A stretch of DNA of 64,000 bases, taken from the NCBI RefSeq assembly GCF_010389155.1, contig NC_057764.1, positions 36,898,275 through 36,962,274 on the forward strand, written 5' to 3'. Below are positions 11,101 to 21,706 of the stretch, one piece after another; the stretch's first letter is position 1, and the number at the start of each line of letters is the position of its first letter. Position numbers and translations under genes: made by a program. The notes beneath the pieces are model-generated. The model did no database searches. It was not told the origin of the DNA and saw only the letters and a program-made list of their open reading frames with translations. Origin of the DNA: Erigeron canadensis (Eukaryota; Streptophyta; Magnoliopsida; Asterales; Asteraceae).

Positions 11101-12837
11101 ATTTCATTTTAGATATTTGTTATTAAGAAGATGGAGAGGGTCAACAAAATTCTTTTGGATCACTACATCCGGTTATATAAAATACTCCAAATAAGAATAA
11201 CCTGTAGAAGAGAGCCACAAAAATCGCATTTTGGGAAGAGTTTCATTACTTAGATTGTTTTTTTGAAGTTACCATGTAAGGGTCCATAGCAGTGAAAACA
11301 GGACAATAGGCATTTGCATAGTCAATAATACTGTTAACAAAATAACATTGCAAGAATTACATATTGCCAGAAGGTTCTATTCGTCATGTTTGAAAAATAT
11401 GAGCAGAGACGTGGACGAGTTGTCTTACTCACTAATGAGATACAATAATAATATGGTGTCACCATGTGTCCATGTGTATTGTTAGCTTTTGAGATGACAT
11501 TTTTTTACAACCAAGTACTTTTTAATCTGGTTGCTCTTACATGTTTTTCTCCTAAAACTCCATTGTGTTTTCGTAGGACATTAATTTCGGTTACTTAATG
11601 GTAATCTTGACAAGAGATGATGAATTACTAAATAAATTTTAGCTGTGTTTTTTTAACTACAGACTTGAATTTATACTTAATGGATGAAGTGAAATGAAAC
11701 TTACTAAATGATGGAAACTGTGCCGCCATTTTGTTCCCTCACAGAAGGAGAATATAAGTTTGTATTGTGTTTCCCTGTTTGTACTTGCATGTTTGTGCAT
11801 GAAGTTTCTTGGTGCAGATAACTATATAAACTATTGGATCCTGTAACGAATTTAAATTTATATTTACTGGATGACCTGATAGGATGTCATTTTCTTATTT
11901 TGACTTTTATGTCAAAGACCAATGACTTGGTGGTTAAATAGTATCATTTTTCATTTTTATAAGAAAGCAGTGACAGCTGTAGCAAAATAAAACTTTACTA
12001 AATTGAAAGTGTATAACATGGATTCTATGTTTGGCAGCGTTCACAGAGAAAGGTAAGTTTCTGCTGGCAGCACGTAGATCAAGACATGGTGCTCATACGG
12101 AATACATAATATCACTTGATCCAAATGATCTATCTCAAGGAAGCAATGCTTACGTTGGTAAATTGAGGTTAGTCCTTTGCTCTGTAGAGTTTATAATATT
12201 TCATCATATTTTCGTTCTCGTTGCTTTTTTAACTTGCGTTTTAGTATGAATCTGCAGTTCGGATTTTCTCGGTACCAAATTTACAATCTATGATAGCCAG
12301 CCTCCACGCGTTGGGGCAAAGCACTCAAGCAGCAGTGCTGCACGGCGTTTCACAACCAAGCAAATAAGCCCACAAGTTCCAGCTGGCAATTTTGAGATAG
12401 GGGAAGTTTCCTACAAGTTTAACCTCTTGAAATCTAGAGGTCCTAGAAGAATGGTATCTTCTTTAAGGTGTCCTATGTCGGACGAACCTCAAGCAGAATC
12501 CAAGTTGACCAAATCCAAATCTGATGCTGCTGGTACTGGTTCTGATTCTGGTCTGACGTTATTAAGAAATAAAGCCCCGAGGTGGCATGAACACTTGCAA
12601 TGCTGGTGTTTGAATTTTCATGGGCGGGTAACAGTTGCATCAGTTAAGAACTTTCAGTTGGTGGCAACGATGGACCCGAGTCAGCCAGGAGGGAAAGGGG
12701 ATGGTGAAACAGTCCTGCTTCAGTTTGGAAAGGTTGGTGATGATATGTTTACGATGGACTACAGGCAGCCTTTGTCGGCCTTTCATGCTTTTGCCATCTG
12801 TTTGACCAGTTTTGGGACAAAGCTTGCCTGCGAGTAG
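8162..12837 (+). CDS. Tubby-like F-box protein, TLP7 type
   Basis: Four exons: 8162-8512, 9124-9211, 12038-12167 and 12258-12837. All introns are GT..AG and the phases join cleanly to a 382-residue protein. Residues about 53-103 form the F-box ([18 protein letters not shown], then W-x3[14 protein letters not shown]), which in the family binds SKP1 of an SCF ubiquitin ligase. The rest is the C-terminal tubby domain, from [17 protein letters not shown] through [31 protein letters not shown] and ending [15 protein letters not shown], the canonical tubby C-terminus. The tubby barrel binds phosphoinositides and tethers the protein to the plasma membrane. The short N-terminus ([11 protein letters not shown]) and exon content match the Arabidopsis TLP7/TLP2-like clade best. 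Intron 2 (2.8 kb) has collected repeats, including a Helitron-like end and a GACCCG repeat. No coding defect was found, so it looks functional. Confidence 0.95.
9957..10120 (-). mobile_element. Helitron-like 3' end plus CGGTATCC repeat in TLP intron 2
   Basis: On the minus strand the hairpin CCCGTCCAATGGACGGG (9970-9986) is followed by CTGAACA and CTAG before a T, a Helitron 3' terminus. To its right, 10035-10120 contains CGGTATCCAGTCCGGATATC and a poly-A tract. A near copy lies at 38660-38720, so this part is a dispersed repeat. No 5' Helitron end was located. Confidence 0.4.
10848..11025. repeat. GACCCG-rich simple repeat in TLP intron 2
   Basis: Many imperfect TTTTGACCCGGAYCC-type units in a row, ending at a CCACCTCTAG boundary whose complement (CTAGAGGTGG) resembles a hAT-MITE end. 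Open frames across it are low-complexity artefacts. Confidence 0.6.
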
Positions 12838-13021
12838 TATGGTACTGACATTCGTGTGCGTGTGCTCGAATATGAGTTTGAAAGGTATCTGTGGGTTGTC
12901 TCTAGAAACTTTGCTACCATCCGAGGTTGTGTTTTACTTTTCAGGATGTATGTGATGTAAATAGGCACGAACATTCTAATTGTTGTTTTAGGAATCTTGG
13001 TTTGAGCAGGAAAGTGTTTTT

Positions 13022-13165
13022 GTTTTTCTACTGTATGCATCATTAGAACGTTAAAACATGTTTGTTTTTTGTTTTTCTACTGTATGCATCATTAGACGTT
13101 AAAACATACATGTTTGTTTTTTGTTTTTCTTGTGTATACATCATGAAAAGTCAAAACATGTTTAT
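13022..13165. repeat. Three-copy ~50-bp tandem repeat downstream of the tubby gene
   Basis: Units start at 13022, 13071 and 13123 with GTTTTTCT(A/T)(C/G)TGTAT and each ends near TTAAAACATG or TCAAAACATG. Copies 1 and 2 are almost identical and copy 3 is diverged. They may lie in or just past the 3' UTR of the tubby gene. Confidence 0.75.
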
Positions 13166-14200
13166 GAATGACATTTGGACTTGAACTTAATGACATACAA
13201 TTTGAATTCTAGTTGCATATAAGCATATTATCTCCATTTGGTTCAACACTTCAAACCCCTAAAATTGGGGTTCATGAAAGGCACTTATTGCTAGTTTTGA
13301 GTTAAACATACACAACCAAAACGCCGAGTCTTCTGTATTATATACTTGAAAATGATCTTATATATTCGCTTCAAGATGATTATAGGGAGGACAACCATGG
13401 GAGCAAAACAGTAGGTAGCTCCATTTTTTTTGCAACAGAGTGCAGCAGATCTACTAGAATATAAGAAGACATAGACCTTAAAACAACAGAAACATCCCAA
13501 ACAATTATTGATCTAGATTCCATTCCCTCAAAATCTGCATTTTTCATTAACTCCACTACATTTTACTCCTGTTTTTATCCCATTCCATTAGTTGGTTCAT
13601 CCCTCATCATACCAAACGTAGCCCGAGTTAGAACTTCGTAAATCTGTGAGTGTGAGGATTGCGTAAGAAATACATCTTGAAACCGTACCATCTCTAGATC
13701 TGTGAGCATTGGTACTGAACTAAATTTTTGCATTTGCTAATCGTGGAAAGACTGACTAAGAAAGAGAAACTAAACCAAGGGGTGATAGAACATCACTGCC
13801 AACATTAATGCATACAAAATCATTCAAACACTACATGCGGCTGATTCACATTATGATCAGTTTATGAAGAAGTAGGAAGGGATACCCAACAATCAATGAC
13901 TTTTTAATTTCTTTCTATCTTCTCGGGGGGAGCGCCTTTCTCCTAATATGATATCAGAATCGAAGATTGCTGATTGTCGGGCCCTCTCCTCGTTCCGCCC
14001 GCTGGCCTATTGGGATAGGAATTGGCAACATTGACAGAAAGGGGAAAGGGTAGGAATACCCTTTTTTAAACAATTCAGCAGCTTACACATGCATAAACAA
14101 ATAAGCAGCACACATGATGCATCAGTGAGCTACAGCCAGTGGTTCATCATTTGCAGCAGCCTTGTAAGATGGTTGCAAGGTTTTATGACATTCTCTTCCG
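13166..14200. other. Intergenic between convergent genes; dispersed repeat 13300-13420
   Basis: 13300-13420 (ACACAACCAAAACGCCGAGT..., CTTCAAGATGATTA, CATGGGAGCAAAA) has a related copy at 20185-20475, where extra sequence interrupts it. The remainder holds no supportable coding region. The part next to 14200 is presumably 3' UTR of the minus-strand gene. Confidence 0.45.
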
Positions 14201-15191
14201 CTAGCTGTTTTCTTCAGAGGGGTCTTTTTTAAATATAGACATGTAATCTTCAATAGGAATAGAAGATCCAGGTGTAACTTGTACGAAGTGGCTGTTGCCA
14301 TCATCACCGTTAGTAGCAGCAAAAAGATCCTGAAGATCGCTCTTCCCAAAATGATAACCATACTTTGAATATACGCACAAACGGTCCTCCGGATAGAAGT
14401 TGACAACATCAATAACTATAGACCAGTCTTTCAATATCTTCGAAAACTCGGCCACGAATGTTGGATCCAAATTTGTAGTACTGGCAGCCAAGAAACAAAC
14501 CTAAGTATTTAGCAAATGTATGCACTAGATAAATAAATAAAGCAACAAAATTTTAAGAAAAGAATTACATACCCTCCAATAAAGAGAAGGATCCTTTTTT
14601 TCAAACCTGGGCACCATCTTCTGAGAGAAGGAGCGTTAAATACTAATGCGCTTTGAACGTCCAAGTTGCCACAACCGGTAGTTATACCTAAGAAAGAATC
14701 ATGCATAGTTTAAATTTAATGATTTAGTAGAATAGAGAAAATCCTACAAACATGTAAAATTAAAAGGAAAAAAGTGTGTTAATTAGACACCTTGAGCTTT
14801 ATCCACGATTTCTTCAAGATCAGTAGAAGGAAAAAGACATTCATCATAGCATGACTCACTCATTGTGAATATGCCCACAAAGGAACCTGGATTAGTCTGT
14901 AACAAAAAACAAACACACACAGTACGAGTAAGAAAAAAATCAAAGATACGAATAACATAATAATTGTGGAGCATGAAAGTTACTTCAAATTTAGTATGGC
15001 AATAATATTTAAAAGCGTCAAGTTGAGCATTAAGATTATCAGAACCGCGGGGCATCCATGCAGAATTGTCGAAACCGATTAATACAAGCTGAAATAAGTT
15101 TTGGTTAGTGTTTGGGATTGATGGCATAATAAAAAATAAACAAATGAACACAGATATATAGATAGATAGATACCTCCGGGGCAGCCGCCAT
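14201..15191 (-). CDS. RPN10/PSMD4-like vWA-only protein
   Basis: Five exons on the minus strand: 15191-15174, 15088-14984, 14896-14791, 14687-14573 and 14480-14201. Every junction is GT..AG and phases are consistent over 208 codons, giving 207 aa. The protein follows the von Willebrand A domain of the 26S proteasome subunit RPN10 throughout: FDNSAWMPRG matches the RPN10 D-N-S-x-W-M motif, NPGSFVGIFTM matches its NPENTVGILTM segment, then KKRILLFIGG, SIVIDVVNFYPED and NGDDGNSHFVQVTPG. In RPN10 this domain docks on the proteasome lid and base, and C-terminal UIM helices bind ubiquitin. Here the protein stops right after the vWA domain, with no UIM, and identity to canonical RPN10 is low. It is therefore probably a diverged paralog that cannot bind ubiquitin the usual way. 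A TATA box was not obvious. It could also be a young pseudogene, but no stop or frameshift was found. Confidence 0.75.
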
Positions 15192-15500
15192 CAAGATCCA
15201 AGGTAGGATATACAAAAATCTCAAAACACCTAAATATATAATGATTAGATCAATAGACGATGACCGGCAATTGAATGAATAAAAGCACGCACGTACCAAT
15301 TAATTAAGGGTCAAATGAAAGAAACAGGGTAAAGAGAGAATATATAATGCGATAATATATATATTTTTTTTTAGGTTTAGGTTTTTATTTATCATTAGGA
15401 GATACGTAAAATCATAATTGATCTAAACAACAATAGATTAAAGAAACCCAGATGATACAATTCAATAAAATTCAAGAAAAAAAATATAAAAAAACATTAG

Positions 15501-15887
15501 TGATGACACACCCTGCCTAAGTCACGAAGTGAGTCACGAAGATCGTGCGTAACGAAGGGCACACAAAAGATTAAAAAGGATAAGAATTGTTTCCCTACAA
15601 AGTAGAGATTTGTTCTTATAAAAAGGCCGGCATTTATGGAAACAATATCCTGTAAAGAAGACCTCGGATCTTGACTTATTTTTCAAACCAAGATCATCCC
15701 TATAAAAGGAGATTCATAAGACCTCACGAAGGCATCATTCATTCATTCTAACTCATTCATAAACTCTATCAAATCATAATTGATCGGCGTAAAGAGATTC
15801 ACTCTACCTTCGGGGAATCGCCAACAAACAACCAAAAACACCCATCATCCTCCTTTCTTAACCTAATCGCGGTTTGGTGTACAAACA
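15501..15887 (+). mobile_element. 5' LTR of truncated Gypsy-type retrotransposon
   Basis: A 387-bp block starts TGATGACACACCC and ends GTGTACAAACA directly before a primer-binding site, the TG..CA layout of an LTR. It contains a good TATA box, TATAAAAGGA at 15701-15710, and an earlier TATAAAAAGG near 15616. The 5' boundary is inferred from TG and the A-rich flank. Confidence 0.6.
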
Positions 15888-15905
15888 TTTGGCGCCATCC
15901 GTGGG
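15888..15905 (+). other. Primer-binding site
   Basis: TTTGGCGCCATCCGTGGG immediately follows the LTR. TGGCGCC-type sequences complement the CCA-bearing 3' end of a tRNA and act as minus-strand primer sites in plant Gypsy elements. I do not assign the exact tRNA. Confidence 0.65.
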
Positions 15906-15962
15906 ACCCCATCCAGAACCAAAAACCTACGACAAAGATCTTTGTGCACTCGCGCCGCAAAA

Positions 15963-16688
15963 ATGGTAAAGAAAAACAAGAACAAGCCCCTAAGGGACAG
16001 AAGGGCAGCCTTGGCCATCAACCAAGGAATTGCCAGTCGCCCAGACATACCTCGAGCCAAGACGAAGGGTTCTTATTCCCCCCTTTTGAGAAAGGATGAA
16101 CCGTCCAATGACCCTCTCATTATTCAAACCACGGTGTTTAACATCGAGGTGAGAAGGGTCTACTTAGATAATGGAAGTGAGTGTGACGTGATCTTTGAAC
16201 ACTGCTTCCTCAAACTACCAGACCCCCTACGAGCCTGGAAAGTAGACCCCCGGGGCCCGTTAATTGGCTTTTCGGGGGAACACGCATGGCCATTAAGGGA
16301 AATCGACCTAGACATAACCATCAACGACGGAACACATGAAAGGACCGAGACGCTGGACCTTTCAATAGTGCGCTCTCCATCACCTTACAATATTCTCCTA
16401 GGAAGAACCGCGATGCAAAAGCTGGAGATAGTACCCTCGGTAATTCACAGATTTGTAAAATTCCGATCCGAGACGGGGATAGGATTGATCCCTTCCGCCT
16501 ACGAAGCAGCAAAGCAAGTCAGTGATGTAAAAAGGGGCGACGACGCAAGTCCGTCCATCCCAAAGGATATGCAGGAAGAGGAAAATACTATGAAGGTCAT
16601 AATCAACCCTGGATACCCCGATCAAACGGTCTCTATTGGTGTAAACCTTTCGGATGGATGTAAACACAATCTCCGAAAATTGCTGTAG
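15963..16688 (+). pseudogene. Gypsy (Tat-like) gag-end/protease remnant
   Basis: An open frame follows the primer-binding site by about 60 bp. It starts with a basic stretch (MVKKNKNKPLRDRR), then has a retropepsin-like domain: RRVYLDNGSECDVIF around the catalytic Asp (D-N-G-S) and SPYNILLGRTAM, the downstream ILLGR signature. It continues into the linker before reverse transcriptase (NPGYPDQTVSIG, then RKLL) and stops at TAG 16686-16688, where the next residues would read ENMDIFAWEYKD. Nearly all of gag, and reverse transcriptase, RNase H and integrase, are missing, so the element is a deletion derivative. No 3' LTR was found. Confidence 0.75.
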
Positions 16689-16756
16689 GAGAACATGGAC
16701 ATTTTCGCTTGGGAATACAAAGACTGTAGGAGAACATGGACATTTTCGCTTGGGAA
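16683..16756 (+). repeat. 33-bp tandem duplication at the retroelement break
   Basis: The 33 bp at 16683-16715 is repeated exactly at 16724-16756, with 8 bp between. It lies exactly where recognisable retroelement sequence ends. Confidence 0.85.
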
Positions 16757-17967
16757 ACGAGCACTGTGGTCACCGGAGGGAATTAAATCTGGTCATGGCT
16801 TAAGAGCCATGTAATTAAAAGATGAATTAGTAACACAAACTTTAGGTCATAATGCTTAAAACAATGAATCTAGCGAGAATTTGTTTTAAAGGGTAGTGTG
16901 AGTTTAGCGACAGCACTACTAACTAGGCAAAATGAATCTAACGAGAATCTGAACCGTGATTAAGTTTTCAACAGGCTAACAAACCAGTATGATAGTATTT
17001 GGTCGCACCATGAGATCGAAGATGCCAAACAAGTATTTTAATTTAATTACTGTTATTTGCTTTTTCCAAACAACTTTCAGATTAGCCTCTCGCTGCAAAG
17101 CGCGTGGTTAGATTTTTAATTTACTGTTAAAAGTATTAGTTTATTAGGAGTTAGTGACAAACCCCCAAACAAACTAGAATTACACGTACTACTAGATTAG
17201 GTAACGCAACGCGTCCCTGCGAACGATCCTGTAACTTACCACTAGGCTATATTACATTGACCGGGTTCTCTTCTCGTTAAGTGTGTTTAGGTTAGATAGT
17301 TACTTGTACAACATAAATTTAAAGACAAGGAATAAAACACACCATCAACTGTAAATAACTTTGTTTGTGTCATGTAACACTTGATATAAAATATTTTAAT
17401 AGATTGGGTTTTTAATGTACTTTTCGTTCATATAAGTTTCATCAACTACTATATAGTACAAACAAAGTTATTTACGGTCAAAGTTAGTCAAAATTGAAAA
17501 CAATAGTCAACTTTAAAAATCGTATTATTTTGTGGCTATTATTCTATCTGATATATATTAGCTATTATTATTTATTTATTTATCGTATTAAAACTATTGG
17601 GTCTGAAGTGTAAATTTGTGATGGAAACAAAAAAAGTGTAAATTAAAGTCAAAATTGAAAACAATAGTCAACTTTAAAAATCGAGAGTTGTGATTGGGCG
17701 ATAAGTTATTAGAGCAACTGTATTTTAACATAATAAAAGATTAAAGTGATGCTTAATTGTCATGTATCTTATTATTTAATTAAAGTAATATATTGTATGA
17801 TGACATACGGTAATTAGTTATTAATTATTACTCATTATTTTTTCAAAAAGTCATATCTCAACCATCTATTTAAATTTATTTTAAAGATGTTGATTTATGT
17901 CCGTATTTTGCTCCCAAAATAAATCATTTTGAGTTCTACTACTTGGTTCAAATTTTAAAAAATTAAA
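16757..17967. other. Intergenic, no gene seen
   Basis: Unannotated AT-rich sequence. The phrase GTCAAAATTGAAAACAATAG occurs twice (near 17487 and 17649), a small local duplication. Confidence 0.45.
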
Positions 17968-18180
17968 CTAGCACGTTACCCGTGGGCCGCGGCAATGCAG
18001 CGGTGGTTGTGACGATAACGGGTTGTGGGGGTGACTGTTAGTGGTAGATGAGGCGTCGAGCGATGTAGATAATTAATGTAAAAGGTTTATTAAGATATTT
18101 TAAAAGATAAAAGATTACTAGTGTAATTTAATTGTTAATGTTAATAAGGTAGTGTAAGTGAAAATATTTTTAAATGGTGC
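17968..18180 (-). mobile_element. Helitron 3' end (same family as 4237)
   Basis: On the minus strand: CCGCTGCATTGCCGCGG hairpin, then CCCACGGGTAACGTG and CTAG before a T. The next roughly 180 bp match the 4237-4470 copy in order and content. The 5' end is not identified. Confidence 0.45.
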
Positions 18181-18459
18181 TTAGTAAAAATGTACATTTT
18201 TTCGACACTTCCAAATATAAAAGGGTTATTTTTATAATATAATTTAGATAAAAAAAAATCATGCAATATGGTATGTTAATATAAACAATGTAAATGTTTA
18301 ATAGGCTATGCATCTTACTGAGTAGAGTAAGGATGAAAGAAAAACTGAGTCTCCAAATAAGAACCCCACATAAGAAAAGTGACAACAGTGATAGTGATGA
18401 TGAAATTGGTAAATCAATCTCGACCCAACTCGAAACCCAACCTAAAAAAAATATCAGGT

Positions 18460-18883
18460 TAGGGTTGTGAAATCTCGACCCATCAACCCGCTAACCCACT
18501 AACCTAATATTTTTTGGGTTGGGTTCGGGTTGACCCATTGGGTTGGCAGGTCGATCCGCCAACCTGAAAACAATTTAAATTTATATAATTTTTTAAAATA
18601 GTTCGACTCACCAATCCATGACCCGTTTGACCTGAAATTTACCCACCAACCCGCCAAATTACCAATCCACGACCCATATGACCTGTTTGGCATGAAATCA
18701 ACCTGTTAACCCGCCAACCTGAACTCGACCCGTCAACCCGATTTTTTTCAAGTTGGTGGGTTAGGTTCGGGTTGAGAAGCAATGGGTCAAGATTGAAATT
18801 TCTGACCTGAAATTTTTAGTGGGTTAGGTTAGGGTTAGAGATTTTCGACCCGAGAACCCGAACCGAACCCGTTAACAACCCTA
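18460..18883. repeat. CGACCC/GGGTTG-rich MITE-like block
   Basis: Begins TAGGGTTGTGAAATCTCGAC, and its right end reads in complement TAGGGTTGTTAACGGGTTCG, giving short terminal inverted repeats of hAT type. The interior is low-complexity GGGTTGGGTTCGGGTTG sequence. I could not see an 8-bp target duplication. Confidence 0.4.
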
Positions 18884-19162
18884 CTTCTACCATACATTTC
18901 TTACTCAATCTCTCTAACCATTTCGATTTTTTAATTGAAAGAATATCATCTTCCTTACTTACATCTTTGGTTGAGCTAAACTATTAAGGAATCGTAGGAA
19001 CAAATTTTTTTGTGCAGCTTGTTCTTGATGAAATGAATCCCATACTTTGGATAGTGGTGATGATCGTAGGGAAACGTTTGGTATAAGATTTGTGCTATGC
19101 GTGGTTATGAGATGGATTTTGATGTTGTTTTGGTTCTAGATGGATATTGATATGGTCTTGGT

Positions 19163-19826
19163 TAGGGGTGAGCAAAAACCGAACCGGAAAATCAAAAACC
19201 GAAAAAAACCGACAAAATCGAACCGAGAAAACTGAAAACCGAAGAAAATCCATTGGTTTGGTTTTTGTTTTCTAAAAACCGAACGAATCGGTTCGGGTTT
19301 CGGTTTCATATGCCAAAGAACCGATCAAAACCGAACAGAACCGAACTAAATATATTTTAATTTATTTTATTTTTATATCATATTACATTTATATTTATTA
19401 CTTATAATTTATAAATATGTTAATATATTTAATCTTTTTATCTTTGTAATGTACAAATCTATACATATTGTATATTTTTAATAAAAACGTGCAGTAAAAA
19501 AAATTCGTTTTATAAAAGTTATAAAAATTTTAACACCTAAAAAATATAATTAGCTAATAAAAAGTTTCTCTGTATTTGAGTTTTTATATCCTATTTTTTT
19601 TCTTAACAATTGCAAGTTAAATTTATAACATAATATATAAAAAACTTTAAAAACAAAAATTTATTTAAAAAACCGAGAAAAAACCGAAACCGATCCAAAC
19701 CGAACCGGAAAACCGAATCGAACAAAAACCGAATCCATTGGTTTTGGTTTTCTAAAAACCGAATAGATCGGTTTTGGTTTCGGTTTTAGGCAAAAGCCGA
19801 GCCAAACCGATTCATACTTACCCCTA
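19163..19826. mobile_element. hAT-type non-autonomous element with 8-bp target duplication
   Basis: A 664-bp element with terminal inverted repeats TAGGGGTGAG and, in complement at the other end, TAGGGGTAAG. It is flanked on both sides by GTCTTGGT (19155-19162 and 19827-19834). An 8-bp duplication and TAGGG-type ends are hAT hallmarks. The subterminal regions are AAAACCGAACCGG-type repeats and there is no transposase. Confidence 0.85.
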
Positions 19827-19834
19827 GTCTTGGT

Positions 19835-21706
19835 TTTATGATGGTAGGTTCAACGTGAAATTTTGTTGTGTGTATCCACCTTTAACAAAGTGAAGTGATG
19901 ACAATAACGTAGTATGACAGTGGACAACTCTAGATACGCCTGATCAACGGTTCTTCGGCAGTCCAGTGGCATATGCAAGCTATTTGATATCATGGATTGC
20001 GCATGTTTGGTTAACATATAGTAGGTAAACCAGTATGTTTGATGGGCATTAGTTGGGTGGAGAGAAAGCCACTAATATCACCTGTATACGTACTCAACCA
20101 ATACCTTGAAGACATATCGGAACCGAATTCCAAGATGCATCTAATGTGCTAGTGGTGTGGAGGGAAGCCGCTGGTATCGCCTGTACACAACCAAAACACC
20201 GAGTCATCGGTTGAATAAGTAAATCGTAGTAATTCTGTATTATACACTTAAAAATGATTTGATTCACTTCAAGATGATTACCATAGTCATTTTAGGGTAA
20301 TCTTGACCCTTAGATGAAAATCAAGGGCCAAGAATGCCCAAGATTTAAAGATCATCTTTGAATCGTGGCTATTAATTTTCAATCAAGGGATAAGGTTTCC
20401 TCAACTTGACCCAAGTTGGAGAAGTAACTTGAGGAAATCGGGGGATAAACATGGGAGCAAAAGAGTAGTTATGTGCTTGTAGTTTTCATACCATTTGATG
20501 AGGACCTAGGAAGGTACCAGCTTAGGGAGTTAGGGTCATGTTGGGACTTTTGTGCTCCAAACCCTCGCAGCATTCACATGATACGGCTCCAGAGCCGACA
20601 TGAGACAAGTCATGACTCATGACCCAATCTATGTGTTTCTTATTGAGCTGGTTAGAACATAAATTATCCTATGATAGTTTCTCACCTCACTGTCCCATAC
20701 CTTGCATACATATGGTCATTGGAAATGGTTCTTTAGGGTTCACTTAAAATGGCCGTGTTGAGCGTCACTCGTCTTTGGTCTCCTACAACACCAACAAATC
20801 TATAGTTCTCACATCATGCGTATAAGTAATACTATGAAATTATGCCAAGCTTACAACACACCTACATTGTATTTCAGGTATTCGTTTAGCGTTATTCTCA
20901 ACTTTTAACCAGGACATTTCATTTTGAGTTTTTGACATGAACATTCTTCAACGATACTCATTCTCTTTTTACTTTCCGTTCCAAGACTTTTATATTTCAA
21001 TGTTATAAGGAAGTTCTTTTAAGACGTTACTCAAACGCGCATCAGAAAACCAGATTCACATTACAAGTTTTTATCTTTCTATAACATTATTCACTCTAAC
21101 TTGTAAGAAAACGATGGTTTACAAAATAGATATAGAAACCATGGAACGTTTCAACTTGTTAACCATCTCTCGTTACAGAATAAAGTTAGTAGCCAAACTC
21201 AAAAGCATGCTTTTTGACTGGATCCTAGGGATTAGATACACCTTAATATTCAAGCTAACCAACAAAAAACCCAGTGTCTACAAAACGGAAAGGATATTTA
21301 ACAACACTATTTTATCAATAAATACTATAATTGGCACAAGGCATCACAATCAAGGGCAAACAGCACGTATAGAGAATAATATGCATATTAAGCACCCACA
21401 CAACACATCTGCGACTCATTCATATCTTATGCACAACCAAAGCCCAGAGTTATAAAATAGAACTGGTCATAGCCATGGACATAATTTTGATTATGATCAA
21501 CACATCAGAGCATCTGAGACTTAACACCAAATTATAAAATCCATAATAACATAGCAGAGATTAGAGTCAATCCAAAGGAAACAAAAGGCTTGCGAACCCA
21601 CACTCCCTTTTTTTTTTCTCCCTTTTTTCTTTTAGTAGAAAAAGAAGTACATAACCACAACGCTGCAACAGGCAGGAACTCCTTGCAGCTGCTTACGGTT
21701 CTTGTT
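19835..21706. other. Intergenic; relative of the 13300 repeat at 20185-20475
   Basis: 20185-20290 and about 20450-20475 resemble 13300-13420, split by extra sequence that includes TTGACCC/GGGTAATC-rich DNA. The open frame at 21114-21455 shows no recognisable protein features and is probably chance. I see no other gene. Confidence 0.4.

Noticed and set aside
21114..21455. 113-codon open frame on the plus strand
   Set aside because: No recognisable motif, no splice or promoter context, composition like the surrounding AT-rich DNA.
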